Source: Bradyrhizobium sp. NAS80.1 (lineage in GTDB: Bacteria > Pseudomonadota > Alphaproteobacteria > Rhizobiales > Xanthobacteraceae). Taken from it: a stretch of 64,000 nt of DNA. The position numbers and the translations under genes are program-made. The stretch is from positions 1 to 64,000 of the forward strand of contig NZ_LGHL01000012.1 of assembly GCF_001908205.1 (NCBI RefSeq), written 5' to 3'. The notes under the pieces are model-generated. The model did not search any database and was not told the origin of the DNA. It worked only from the letters and a program-made list of their open reading frames with translations. Below are positions 35,167-43,930 of this stretch, one piece after another (position 1 is the first letter of the stretch; the number at the start of each line of letters is the position of its first letter).

Positions 35167-35334
35167 GGGCGCTCTCCCGTTTGACGAAACCGCGGAGCCA
35201 TCGGTCTACCGTCCCGCGGGTCCGTTACAACGATGAGGGCGCAGGTCCTGTTCCGCGCACCGCCCATCACATCGGCAGGCCAGGAGCTTGAACGGCTCGA
35301 AGCGTGAAACCGTGTTTGGCGAGCCAGCACGACA

Positions 35335-35366
35335 AAGGCGGCCCGCTATGCCCAGCGGACCGCCTT
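35335..35366 (-). terminator. Terminator of the min operon
   Basis: AAGGCGGCCCGCT pairs with AGCGGACCGCCTT across a six-base loop. On the minus strand it lies about 38 bases after the minE stop and is followed by TTTGTC. Confidence 0.75.
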
Positions 35367-35403
35367 CTCACCCACCCCAAATTTGAAGTTTCGGCCGCGT
35401 TCC

Positions 35404-35685
35404 CTACCCGACCGCCACGCGCTTGCGCTCCAAATCGTTCGGCACCTCGATATCGACCTCCAGGGTCGACACGTCGTCGCCACGATCGAGCCGCACGATC
35501 ACCTTGGTCGGGTCCAGCTTCACGTGCTTGGACACGACGGCGAGAATTTCCTCACGCAGTACGCCGAGCAGGTCGGGTTGGCCGCGCATTCCGCGCTCGT
35601 GTGCAAGCAGTATCTGCAACCGTTCGCGAGCGACCGGTGCCGTAGCCTTGTTGCCACGGAGAAGTCGAAGCAGACCCATGCTCAT
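35404..35685 (-). CDS. minE: Cell division topological specificity factor MinE
   Basis: 93 residues. The N-terminal MinD-interacting helix (MGLLRLLRGNKATAPVARER, LQILLAHERG) and the beta domain (ILAVVSKHVKLDPTKVIVRL, STLEVDIEVP) match the family. MinE drives oscillation of MinCD and keeps division at mid-cell. ATG 35685 overlaps the minD stop (ATGA), so translation is coupled. Confidence 0.93.
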   Translation of the reverse strand: MSMGLLRLLRGNKATAPVARERLQILLAHERGMRGQPDLLGVLREEILAVVSKHVKLDPTKVIVRLDRGDDVSTLEVDIEVPNDLERKRVAVG

Positions 35686-36497
35686 GCAGCCCTCCGCCGC
35701 AGCAGACGATCCATGAAGCCCTTGCGTTCGGTCGGCACCTGCATCTTCACTGTGTCGCCGCACAGGCGCCGCGCCGCGTCGATGTAGGCCCGTGCGGGCG
35801 CGCCATCGACGTTCGACAACGTCACCGGCGTGCCGACGTTGGAGGCTTTCAGCACGTCCTGGCTCTCGGGAATGATACCGAGCAAAGGCGTTGCGAGGAT
35901 TTCCAGGATGTCGTCGATGGTCAGCATCTCGCCGCGCGCCGCGCGGGAGGGATCATAGCGGGTGATGAGAATGTGTTTCTCGACGCGCTCGCCCTTCTCG
36001 GCCCGCACGGTCTTGGAATCGAGCATTCCGATGATACGATCGGAATCGCGCACCGAGGAGACTTCCGGATTGGTGACGATGACCGCTTCGTCCGCGAAGC
36101 GCATCGCCATGGCGGCGCCGCGCTCGATGCCGGCCGGGCTGTCGCAGATCACCCAGTCGAAGCGGGTGCGCAGCTCGTCGATGACCTTGCCTACGCCCTC
36201 TTCCGTCAGCGCATCCTTGTCGCGGGTTTGCGAGGCCGGGAGCAGCCACAGATTCTCCAGCCGCTTGTCGCGGATCAGCGCCTGCGGCAGTTTTGCGACG
36301 CCCTGCACCACGTTGATGAGGTCGAACACGACGCGGCGCTCGGCCCCCATGACGAGGTCGAGGTTGCGCAAGCCGACGTCGAAATCAACGACAACGACCT
36401 TGTCGCCGCGCTGCGCGAGCGCAGCCCCAAGTGCGGCGGTCGTCGTCGTCTTGCCGACTCCACCCTTTCCTGATGTCACGACCAGTACCTTGGCCAT
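35682..36497 (-). CDS. minD: Septum site-determining ATPase MinD
   Basis: 271 residues. The deviant Walker A motif GKGGVGKTTT is at residues 10-19; VVVDFDVGLRNLDLVMGAE and DWVICDSPAGIERGA follow. The basic amphipathic C-terminus (KGFMDRLLRRR) is the membrane-targeting sequence. The ATP-bound dimer recruits MinC to the membrane. AAGGAG lies eight bases upstream. Lies between minC and minE. Confidence 0.95.
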   Translation of the reverse strand: MAKVLVVTSGKGGVGKTTTTAALGAALAQRGDKVVVVDFDVGLRNLDLVMGAERRVVFDLINVVQGVAKLPQALIRDKRLENLWLLPASQTRDKDALTEEGVGKVIDELRTRFDWVICDSPAGIERGAAMAMRFADEAVIVTNPEVSSVRDSDRIIGMLDSKTVRAEKGERVEKHILITRYDPSRAARGEMLTIDDILEILATPLLGIIPESQDVLKASNVGTPVTLSNVDGAPARAYIDAARRLCGDTVKMQVPTERKGFMDRLLRRRAA

Positions 36498-36516
36498 TTC
36501 TACAATCTCCTTCTGG

Positions 36517-37206
36517 TCAGTTCAGTTCAGTAATTCGCATGGCGTTACCTTGCAGAAAGGCCTGGGCCGGCCGGCCGCGCAAGGCTTCGTCAATATCGTC
36601 GGCGGTCTGATAAAACCCATCGATTGCAAGCAGTTCGGCCTCGATCTTCTGACAATAGATGCGCGCGCTCGTATACCCGTTCACGCCCGCCATGGCGCGG
36701 CCGCGCAGCGCGCCGTAGACGTGAATGGAACCGCCGGCGACAATCTCGGCGCCCGAGCCGACCGAACCGAGAATGGTGATGTCGCCTTCGGGAAAGATCA
36801 CGGTCTGTCCGGAGCGCACGGGGCTCTCGAGCAGCAGCGAGGTTGGCTTCTTGGTCTCCACCTTCTTGGGCGCGCTCGGCTCGATCACGCAGCTGCGTCC
36901 ACCCGAGAGCAGCGGCGGCATCGACGGGGTCAGCCGCGCCGCCTCCACCCCCTCGATGCCGAGCACGCGGATGTTGCGGTCTTGAAGGCTCGTAAGCAGA
37001 TGGCTGATGCCGGACTGGCTGAGATCGACCGAGGACAGATCGACCACCACGGGACGGCCGGCGAAGAAGCCCGGTGAGCGCGCGATCGTGGCGTCGATCT
37101 CCTGCAGCCAGTCCAGGATCGGAACCGTCGGTGCGAACACGAAGGCCACATAGGAACGCCCGCGCAGGCGCACCATTTGGCGTTGAGATTTTGCTGCAGC
37201 CTCCAT
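36517..37206 (-). CDS. minC: Septum formation inhibitor MinC
   Basis: 229 residues. N-terminal FtsZ-inhibitory domain (residues about 5-105) and C-terminal beta-helix (about 120-225) with GQTVIFPEGDITILGSVGSG, AGGSIHVYGALRGRAMAG and IYCQKIEAELLAI. Blocks FtsZ ring assembly near poles. First gene of minCDE; 19 bases separate it from minD. Divergent panB lies upstream. Confidence 0.93.
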   Translation of the reverse strand: MEAAAKSQRQMVRLRGRSYVAFVFAPTVPILDWLQEIDATIARSPGFFAGRPVVVDLSSVDLSQSGISHLLTSLQDRNIRVLGIEGVEAARLTPSMPPLLSGGRSCVIEPSAPKKVETKKPTSLLLESPVRSGQTVIFPEGDITILGSVGSGAEIVAGGSIHVYGALRGRAMAGVNGYTSARIYCQKIEAELLAIDGFYQTADDIDEALRGRPAQAFLQGNAMRITELN

Positions 37207-37487
37207 AGCGGCCGACTCGTTCCCCGTTATTGAATGGTTAACGATGCGGTCAATTTGGTTAACGGCCGGTTAACTTTCCCGCAGATGTGCTCGACCATCA
37301 TCGTCTTCGCTAAAGCCGGAGTCTGCCCGCAGCGGCGGCTCGCGGCCCGGATCAGCGCAATCCGGGCTACGAGAGCGCTGCTTCTTCGCCGTGCACGCAG
37401 CGAGCTTAATGGCGACCTGGACCATCTTGGATTGACATGCTCCCGACATCCGGCGTTCGATCCGTTTCCCGCAAATGGAGGCCGAGC

Positions 37488-38312
37488 ATGTCAGTTCAGT
37501 CCGCCACCAGACGCAAGACCGCGCCGGACATCCGTGCACGCAAGCAGCGCGAGCCGATCGTCATGCTGACGTCCTATCACGCGCATACGGCAGCGCTGGT
37601 GGATCGGCATTGCGACGTCATTCTGGTCGGCGATTCCCTTGGCAACGTCATGCACGGTTTCGAGACCACGGTGCCGGTCACGCTCGACATGATGATCCTC
37701 CAGGGCGCGGCAGTGATGCGCGGCTCCCGGCAGGCGCTGGTCGTGGTCGATATGCCGTTCGGATCATACGAGGCCTCCAGGGAGCAGGCCTTCTACTCCG
37801 CCGCACGAATCATGAAAGAAACGCAATGCGGCGCGGTGAAGCTCGAAGGCGGGGTCCGCATGGCCGAGACGATTGCATTCCTGTCCGGGCGCGGCATCCC
37901 AGTGATGGGTCACATTGGCCTAACGCCACAATCCATCAATACGCTCGGCTCGTTCCGCGCCCAGGGGCGCAATGAGGCTGACTGGGGACCGATCGAGGAG
38001 GATGCGAAAGCGGTCGCCGATGCCGGCGCATTCTCGGTCGTCGTCGAGGCTGTAGCCGAACCACTGGCGCGCAAGATTACAGAGACGATTACCATTCCCA
38101 CCATCGGCATCGGCGCGAGCGTAGCCTGCGACGGCCAGGTGCTCGTGCTCGAGGACATGCTAGGGCTGTCGCCGCGACCACCGAAATTCGTCCGGCGGTA
38201 TGGCAATCTCGGCCCGGCCATCGAAGCGGCGATCGAGGGGTACGCTGCCGACGTGCGGTCTCGCGCCTTTCCCGGGCCGGAACATGTGTACGAGATGAAG
38301 AAGGGCAGGTGA
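37488..38312 (+). CDS. panB: 3-methyl-2-oxobutanoate hydroxymethyltransferase
   Basis: 274 residues from ATG 37488 (GGAGG eight bases upstream). Signature segments are [57 protein letters not shown] and [12 protein letters not shown]. It transfers a hydroxymethyl group from methylene-tetrahydrofolate to 2-oxoisovalerate, the first step of pantothenate and CoA synthesis. No panC beside it. The 280-base divergent gap to minC contains a half copy of the GTAGCCCGG repeat (about 37346-37370). Confidence 0.95.
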   Translation: MSVQSATRRKTAPDIRARKQREPIVMLTSYHAHTAALVDRHCDVILVGDSLGNVMHGFETTVPVTLDMMILQGAAVMRGSRQALVVVDMPFGSYEASREQAFYSAARIMKETQCGAVKLEGGVRMAETIAFLSGRGIPVMGHIGLTPQSINTLGSFRAQGRNEADWGPIEEDAKAVADAGAFSVVVEAVAEPLARKITETITIPTIGIGASVACDGQVLVLEDMLGLSPRPPKFVRRYGNLGPAIEAAIEGYAADVRSRAFPGPEHVYEMKKGR

Positions 38313-38348
38313 TCCGCGGCAGCCGTCGGACCTGGCTCACAGCGCCCC

Positions 38349-39389
38349 CTACTTCTTCACCTTGCTGGCATCCATCTTGACGGCGGGGTCGAGCATCTTG
38401 GTCGTGAACGCAGTCGTCACGTCGAACGGCCTCTCCATGCCGAGATAGGTCTGGACCAGCTCGTAGTCCTTCTTCATCCGCTCACCGTCGATCCAGCCCA
38501 GCGACTTCGCCGTCGTGAACTCGTCCGTCATCAGGTACTTGATACGCTCCCACTGACGCTCCTGGTTCTCCTTGTCGAGACCGGAGACCTGGTCGAGCAA
38601 CGCCTTCAGGCATGGGGCAACGTCGGCGACACAGGCCGCGAAGGCCTTCTGCGAGATGCGCACGAACTTTTCGACCAGCTTCGGGTTCTTCTGCAGATAA
38701 GCGCCGTTGACGATCAGCGAATTGCCATACGGGTTGAGCCCGATATCCTTCCAGTTGGTGTAGCCGAGATCGGGTCCGAACTCGATCACCTTCAGATCGT
38801 GCTCGTTGTAGAAATCGCTGATGATGTCGACGGTGTGGCTCTTCAGCGCCGCGATCTTCGCGGTCGGCCCGATATTGACGAAGCTGACGGAGTCTGGCGC
38901 GATGCCCGCGGCCTTCGCAAAAGCCGGCCACATCACGCGCGAAGCGTCGCCGGGCGGGTTACCGATCTTGTGGCCCGGAAAATCCTTCACGCCGTTCACG
39001 CCGTAGCTCTTTAGCCAGTAGAAGGTCTGACCGGTGTTGGCGTAGATGCTCATCAGCGCCACGTCGTCGGCGCCCTTGCTCTTTGCCACCAGCATGGTGG
39101 CGAGATCGGCGATGCCGAACGGCGAACCGCCGGAGCCGACCTTGGCGGCGGAGACGCCCGAACCCTTGCCGACCTCGATGGTCAGGTCGATGCCGGCCTT
39201 CTCGTACCAGCCTTGCGCCTTGGCGTAATAGAACGGCGAGTGATCGGCCGTCGGCGTCCAGTTCAGGATCAGGTTGACCGCCTCGCCCGCCCGCGCCGGG
39301 ACCGCCGGCAAACCGAGCGTCAGGCCCAAGACCAGAGCGGAGCCCAGGGCTGAGCCCAGAGCCGAGCCAACTGCCTGCAAACGCTTCAT
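38349..39389 (-). CDS. ABC transporter substrate-binding protein (NMT1/THI5-like)
   Basis: 346 residues from ATG 39389 (GGAGAG upstream). The signal peptide contains a 12-base tandem repeat (GSALGSALGSAL), cleaved near ARAGE. The mature domain begins VNLILNWTPTADHSPFYYAK; AKVGSGGSPFGIADLATMLV is the ligand-loop region. The family binds taurine, sulfonates, nitrate or pyrimidine precursors (SsuA/TauA/ThiY). Divergent from TetR and the permease-to-ATPase operon, with a shared palindrome, so it is very probably the binding protein of that transporter. Ligand unknown. Confidence 0.88.
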   Translation of the reverse strand: MKRLQAVGSALGSALGSALVLGLTLGLPAVPARAGEAVNLILNWTPTADHSPFYYAKAQGWYEKAGIDLTIEVGKGSGVSAAKVGSGGSPFGIADLATMLVAKSKGADDVALMSIYANTGQTFYWLKSYGVNGVKDFPGHKIGNPPGDASRVMWPAFAKAAGIAPDSVSFVNIGPTAKIAALKSHTVDIISDFYNEHDLKVIEFGPDLGYTNWKDIGLNPYGNSLIVNGAYLQKNPKLVEKFVRISQKAFAACVADVAPCLKALLDQVSGLDKENQERQWERIKYLMTDEFTTAKSLGWIDGERMKKDYELVQTYLGMERPFDVTTAFTTKMLDPAVKMDASKVKK

Positions 39390-39471
39390 CGCATCTCTCC
39401 TCATTGCCGCGACCCGGCTTGTCGCTCTCCCCATGTGAGGATACCAATGCAACAAGCCCGCCCTCCAATTG

Positions 39472-39487
39472 TCAACTGTTTGGTTGG
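39472..39487 (+). promoter_or_regulatory. Candidate TetR operator, site 1
   Basis: TCAACTGTTTGGTTGG shares 11 of 16 positions with the perfect palindrome at 40138-40153. It sits just before ATG 39490 of the TetR gene, in the gap shared with the divergent binding-protein gene. Confidence 0.5.
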
Positions 39488-39489
39488 AA

Positions 39490-40137
39490 ATGCCCGCAAA
39501 ACGTTCAGGCGACGCCGTGCCGCAGCGGCGCGACCCCGTTGCCACCCGCAAGAAGCTGCTCACCGCGGCGCGGCTGGAATTCGCCCGGCACGGTTTCGCG
39601 GGTGCCCGGGTCGACGAGATCGCCGAACGCGCCGGCGTCAACAAGCAGCTTGTCTATCATTACTTCGGCGACAAGGACGCACTCTATCTCGCTGTCCTCG
39701 AATGGGTTTACGCCGATATCCGCGAGCAGGAGCGCCAGCTCAACCTGGAAGGCCTGCCGCCGGAAAGGGCGATCCGGAAACTGATCGAGGCCTCATTCGA
39801 CTACCTCGCGACAAACCCTGATTTCATCGTGCTTCTGAATGACGAGAACCGGGGCGGCGCGCGCCATGTCCGCGGCTCGACGCGGCTCGAGGCGATGCAT
39901 TCTCCGCTGATCCGGAGCGTGTCCCACATCCTCAACGAGGGAGTACGCAGCGGAGTGTTCCGCAAGGGGATCGACCCGATCCAGCTCTATATCTCGATCG
40001 CGGGCCTCGGCTATTTCTATCTCTCCAACACGCCGACGCTGTCGGCGATCTTCGGCAAGGACCTCTCGAGCCGGGCGGCTCGGCGCGCCCGCCGCAGGCA
40101 CGTCGCCGATCTCGTGCTTCATTCGCTCCGGCCCTAA
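39490..40137 (+). CDS. TetR-family regulator of the ABC/aldolase operon
   Basis: 215 residues from ATG 39490; an upstream TTG at 39469 would place the operator inside the gene. Helix-turn-helix: KKLLTAARLEFARHGFAGAR, VDEIAERAGVNKQLVYHYFG then DKDALYLAVLE. The C-terminal domain resembles the RutR/TetR_C_15 group. Placed between the binding-protein gene and the operon, with matching palindromic sites on both sides, it is the probable local regulator. Confidence 0.88.
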   Translation: MPAKRSGDAVPQRRDPVATRKKLLTAARLEFARHGFAGARVDEIAERAGVNKQLVYHYFGDKDALYLAVLEWVYADIREQERQLNLEGLPPERAIRKLIEASFDYLATNPDFIVLLNDENRGGARHVRGSTRLEAMHSPLIRSVSHILNEGVRSGVFRKGIDPIQLYISIAGLGYFYLSNTPTLSAIFGKDLSSRAARRARRRHVADLVLHSLRP

Positions 40138-40153
40138 TCAACCAACTGGTTGA
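40138..40153 (+). promoter_or_regulatory. Candidate TetR operator, site 2 (perfect palindrome)
   Basis: TCAACCA-AC-TGGTTGA is a perfect inverted repeat directly after the TetR stop and about 70 bases before the permease start at 40222. Confidence 0.6.
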
Positions 40154-40221
40154 AACTTCCCTCAAGGCCGGTTAGGCTTGCGACCAGCGGCAAGGTGACC
40201 GCTGGCAACAGGGAGCAGTCG

Positions 40222-40992
40222 GTGGCAGGAGACGGAGCACGCACCTCGCGCAGCTTTGCGATCATCCTGATCGTGCACCTCGCGGTGCTCGTGCTCTGGC
40301 AGGTCGCGGTCGATGCCTTCCACGTGCCGAAATTCATCCTGCCCTCCCCGCTCGCGACAATCCAGACGCTGGGAACCGCGGGCTACGCCTGGGGCGCCAA
40401 CACGCTGGTGACCGCCGTCGAGATCCTCGGCGGCTTCGCGCTCGGCGCGGTCGTCGGCGTCGCGCTCGCCGTGATCTTCAGCTGGGCGCCGCTGGCGAGT
40501 CTCGTGCTGCTGCCGCTGTTCGTGACGCTGAACATGATTCCGAAGGTCGCGCTCGGCCCGCTCTTCATCGTCTGGTTCTCCTACGGCATCGTGCCGAACA
40601 TCCTGATCGCCTTCAGCATCTGCTTCTTCCCGATCCTGCTCACCACCGCGCGCGGCTTGCGCGAGGTCGAGCCGGATCTGCTCGATCTCGTCAAATCGCT
40701 GCGCGGCTCGCGCTGGACCCTGTTCCGCAAGATCCAGCTGCCGGGATCGCTGCCTTTCGTGTTCTCCGGCATGAAGGTCGGCGCAATCCTCGCGGTCGCC
40801 GGCGCCATCGTCGGTGAGTTCATCGCTTCCGAGCGTGGGCTCGGCTACCTCATGATCCAGGTGCAGTCGTCCCTCGACACGCCCGCGATGGTGATGGCCG
40901 TCGTGCTGCTCACGCTCCTCGGCGTTGCCCTTTACGGCCTGGTCCTCGTCCTCGAACGCATGTTCGTGGTCGGCGATGCAAGACAGGCTTAA
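40222..40992 (+). CDS. ABC transporter permease (SsuC/TauC type)
   Basis: 256 residues from GTG 40222 with AGGGAG upstream; the frame from 40150 starts inside the operator. Six membrane helices. The cytoplasmic EAA-like loop (DLLDLVKSLRGSRWTLFRKI, QLPGSLPFVFSGMKVG) contacts the ATPase. IPKVALGPLFIVWFSYGIVP is the family's conserved segment. One permease gene suggests a homodimer. First gene of the five-gene run ending at the ATPase. Confidence 0.9.
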   Translation: MAGDGARTSRSFAIILIVHLAVLVLWQVAVDAFHVPKFILPSPLATIQTLGTAGYAWGANTLVTAVEILGGFALGAVVGVALAVIFSWAPLASLVLLPLFVTLNMIPKVALGPLFIVWFSYGIVPNILIAFSICFFPILLTTARGLREVEPDLLDLVKSLRGSRWTLFRKIQLPGSLPFVFSGMKVGAILAVAGAIVGEFIASERGLGYLMIQVQSSLDTPAMVMAVVLLTLLGVALYGLVLVLERMFVVGDARQA

Positions 40993-41025
40993 AAACCGCA
41001 GACCTAACTGACTAAGGACCGATCC

Positions 41026-42063
41026 ATGCTGCTCACCCGCCAGACGCTGCCGAAGACGATCCCGGACATCGCGGCGCTCGACGATCTCCTGTGCCGGCCG
41101 AGCCAGGCGCTGATCGACGACCTCAACAAGGTCGAGGGCGACATCATGATTCTTGGCGTCGCCGGCAAGATGGGACCGACGCTGGCCGGGCTCGCGAAAG
41201 CGGCCGTGCCGGATCGCCGCGTCATTGGCGTGGCGCGCTTCAGTGACGCGAGCGTCAAGGACTGGCTGCACGCGCGCGGCGTTGAGACCATCAATTGCGA
41301 CCTGATGGATGAGAAGGCGATTCACGCGCTGCCGAAGGCACCCAACATCGTGTTTATGGCCGGCCGCAAATTCGGCGCCGAGGGCGATCTGTCGCTGACA
41401 TGGGCGATGAACGCGCATGTCCCGGCCCTGGTCGCGCAGGCCTTCCCCTCGTCCCGGATCGTGGCGTTCTCGACCGGCTGCATCTATCCCTTCGTGCCGG
41501 TCGACGGCAACGGCTCGACCGAGGACATGGCGCCGAACCCGCCCGGCGAATACGCCCAGTCCTGTGTCGGCCGCGAGCGCATGTTCGAATATTTCTCGCA
41601 CAAGTTCGGAACACCGGGCCGGCTGTTCCGCCTCAACTACGCGATCGATATGCGCTATGGCGTGCTGCACGACATCGCGACGAAGGTGCTCACGGGCACG
41701 CCGATCGACGTCAGTCTCGGCCACGTCAATTTCATCTGGCAGGGCGATGCGTCGTCACAGGCGCTGCGCTGCCTCGCGCATTGCACCGCGCCGACCTCGC
41801 CGATCAATGTCAGCGGCCACGAGATCCTGGCGGTGCGCGATCTCGCTGCGAAATTCGGCGCAAGGTTCGGCCGTGCGCCGGTGCTGACAGGCAAGGAAGA
41901 GCCGACGGCGTGGTTGACCGACACGTCCAAGGCGGTCGAGCTGTTCGGCCTGCCGGTCGTCGACACCGAGCAGTTGATTGCGTGGACCGCGGACTGGGTG
42001 TCCCGCGCCATGCCGAGCCTCGGCAAGCCCACCAAATACGAGGTGCGCGATGGACGCTACTGA
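41026..42063 (+). CDS. NAD-dependent epimerase/dehydratase-like protein
   Basis: 345 residues (AAGGA before ATG 41026). Extended SDR fold: GxxGxxG in MILGVAGKMGPTLAGLA near residue 44, IVFMAGRKFGAEGD, and IVAFSTGCIYPF with the usual Ser/Thr. The catalytic tyrosine site reads YAQSC, so the Lys of YxxxK is Cys. It may bind NAD and act on a sugar-like or acyl substrate, or have non-classical chemistry. Overlaps the next gene by 14 bases. Confidence 0.82.
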   Translation: MLLTRQTLPKTIPDIAALDDLLCRPSQALIDDLNKVEGDIMILGVAGKMGPTLAGLAKAAVPDRRVIGVARFSDASVKDWLHARGVETINCDLMDEKAIHALPKAPNIVFMAGRKFGAEGDLSLTWAMNAHVPALVAQAFPSSRIVAFSTGCIYPFVPVDGNGSTEDMAPNPPGEYAQSCVGRERMFEYFSHKFGTPGRLFRLNYAIDMRYGVLHDIATKVLTGTPIDVSLGHVNFIWQGDASSQALRCLAHCTAPTSPINVSGHEILAVRDLAAKFGARFGRAPVLTGKEEPTAWLTDTSKAVELFGLPVVDTEQLIAWTADWVSRAMPSLGKPTKYEVRDGRY

Positions 42064-42868
42064 CGACCCGCGCGTCGTCCAGCTCGGCGTCGAGGACGCA
42101 GCCGCGGGCCTGCTGCTCTCGACGGAAGCGCACTGGAACCAGACCGAGGACGACTGGCGCGTTTTCCTGCGCGACGGTTTTGTGTTCGGCATCCGCGACG
42201 GCGCGCTGCTGGTCGCGACCGCGGCGCTGCTGCCCTACTCCGGCAACAACGCCTGGATCAGCATGGTGCTGGTGACTGCAAGCCACCGCCGGCGCGGCCT
42301 CGCAACGCGGCTCGTCGATGCCTGCCTGGAGACAGCGCGCAAGCGCGGCCTGACGAGCTGGCTCGACGCGACGCCCGACGGCGCCGCGGTCTACGGGCCG
42401 CTCGGGTTTACGCCGACACAGCAACTGCGCCGTCTGAAGCTGAATTCCGCGCAGGCATCCGCGCCGGCGCCTCCCGCCGCGGCACTCGACGCGCTTTGCG
42501 CACGGGACCGTCTGGCCACCGGCCTCGATCGCACCGCCCTGCTTACCGCCTTTGCACGGCGCCCAGGTTCGCGCATCGTCTCCGCGAGCGGCGCCATCGC
42601 GCTGGTGCGGGACGGCAGAACCGCGCGCCATATCGGGCCGCTATTTGCGGATCATGCCACCGCCGCGCTGACCCTGGTCAATGCGGTCGCGCAATCGGAG
42701 AACGGACCGCTCCTGCTCGACGCCGTCGCGTCGCAAAGCGCGTTCCTCGAAGGACTAACCGCATCCGGCTGGACCATCGAGCGGCCGTTCCAGCGCATGC
42801 GGTTCGGCCCCGCCACCACCACGGGTGAGGAAGTGCCATTCGCCGTCGCCGGCCCTGAATTCGGATAG
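42050..42868 (+). CDS. GNAT-family N-acetyltransferase
   Basis: 272 residues from ATG 42050. The acetyl-CoA-binding segment is WISMVLVTASHRRRGLATRL near residue 65, with RRRGLA as the pyrophosphate-binding signature; YGPLGFTPTQQLRRL follows. The C-terminal half is a second, diverged GNAT-like domain (SRIVSASGAIALVRDG...). It probably modifies the transported compound or its breakdown product. Six bases separate it from the aldolase gene. Confidence 0.85.
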   Translation: MDATDDPRVVQLGVEDAAAGLLLSTEAHWNQTEDDWRVFLRDGFVFGIRDGALLVATAALLPYSGNNAWISMVLVTASHRRRGLATRLVDACLETARKRGLTSWLDATPDGAAVYGPLGFTPTQQLRRLKLNSAQASAPAPPAAALDALCARDRLATGLDRTALLTAFARRPGSRIVSASGAIALVRDGRTARHIGPLFADHATAALTLVNAVAQSENGPLLLDAVASQSAFLEGLTASGWTIERPFQRMRFGPATTTGEEVPFAVAGPEFG

Positions 42869-42874
42869 GACATC

Positions 42875-43930
42875 ATGCACCACAGCCAGATCAACAGCGA
42901 CATCCGCAAGCTGATCGCCGACGGCACCGTGCTGCCGGCGCATCCCCTCGCACTCACCGCCGAGCGCCAGCTCGACAAGACGCATCAGCGCGCGCTGACG
43001 CGCTACTACATCGATGCCGGCTCAGGTGGACTTGCGGTCGGCGTGCACACGACGCAATTCGCGATCCGCGACGTCGGCCTGTACCGTCCCGTGCTCGAGC
43101 TTGCCGCCGAGACCGCCGCAAGCTGGACCAAGCGTCCGCTGGCAATGGTGGCGGGCCTTGCCGGCCCAACCAAGCAGGCGACCGCGGAAGCCCGAACCGC
43201 GCGCGACATCGGCTATCACGCGGGCCTGCTCAGCCTCGCCGCAATGAAGAGCGCCTCCGAAGACGAGATCATCGCGCATTGCACGGCGGTTGCGGCCGAG
43301 ATCCCGCTTGTTGGCTTCTATCTCCAGCCGGCCGTCGGCGGCGTCACCCTGTCGAGCCGGTTCTGGCAGCGCTTCGCCTCGATCGACAATGTCATTGCGA
43401 TCAAGATCGCGCCGTTCAACCGCTACCGCACGCTCGACGTGCTGCGCGGCGTTGCGGCCGCCGGTGCGCTCGACCGCGTCGCGCTCTACACCGGCAACGA
43501 CGATCACATCCTGCTTGACCTCACGCTGCCGTTCGACCTGCGCGACAATGGCGTCACCACGCGGACCTATTTCAAGGGCGGCCTGCTCGGCCACTGGTCG
43601 GTCTGGACGGCGAGCGCGATCAAGCAGTTCGAGCGCTGCAAGGCGGCGCGGCACAAGGACACCGTGCCGGCCGATCTGCTCGCGCTCGATGCCCGCGTCA
43701 CCGATTGCAACAGCGCCTTCTTCGACGTCGCCAACAATTTCCACGGCTGCATCGCCGGCTGCCACGAGGTGCTGCTGCGTCAGGGCCTGCTGAAGGGCTT
43801 GTGGTGCCTGGACCCGAACGAGGGCCTCAGCCCCGGTCAAAAGGAGGAGATCGACCGCGTCTGCCGCGAGCATGCCGACCTCGGTGACGACGCCTTCGTG
43901 GCCGCCAACTTGAACAAATGGCTCGCATGA
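42875..43930 (+). CDS. Dihydrodipicolinate synthase/N-acetylneuraminate lyase-family protein
   Basis: 351 residues, about 60 longer than typical DHDPS. AGSGGLAVGVHTTQF occupies the substrate-loop position (GTTGE in DHDPS). VGFYLQPAVGGV supplies the Tyr and NVIAIKIAPFNRYRT the Schiff-base Lys (IKIAPFN). The C-terminal extension carries GCIAGCHEVLLRQG. It would act as a class I aldolase or lyase on a keto acid. AGGA precedes ATG 42875. Stop overlaps the ATPase start. Confidence 0.85.
   Translation: MHHSQINSDIRKLIADGTVLPAHPLALTAERQLDKTHQRALTRYYIDAGSGGLAVGVHTTQFAIRDVGLYRPVLELAAETAASWTKRPLAMVAGLAGPTKQATAEARTARDIGYHAGLLSLAAMKSASEDEIIAHCTAVAAEIPLVGFYLQPAVGGVTLSSRFWQRFASIDNVIAIKIAPFNRYRTLDVLRGVAAAGALDRVALYTGNDDHILLDLTLPFDLRDNGVTTRTYFKGGLLGHWSVWTASAIKQFERCKAARHKDTVPADLLALDARVTDCNSAFFDVANNFHGCIAGCHEVLLRQGLLKGLWCLDPNEGLSPGQKEEIDRVCREHADLGDDAFVAANLNKWLA

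Noticed and set aside
35962..37077. 371-codon forward frame
   Set aside because: Antisense to minD and minC; Ser/Arg-rich shadow.
40162..41724. 520-codon reverse frame
   Set aside because: It lies antisense to the well-supported permease and epimerase genes and is acidic/Arg/Glu-rich low-complexity, typical of high-GC shadow frames.
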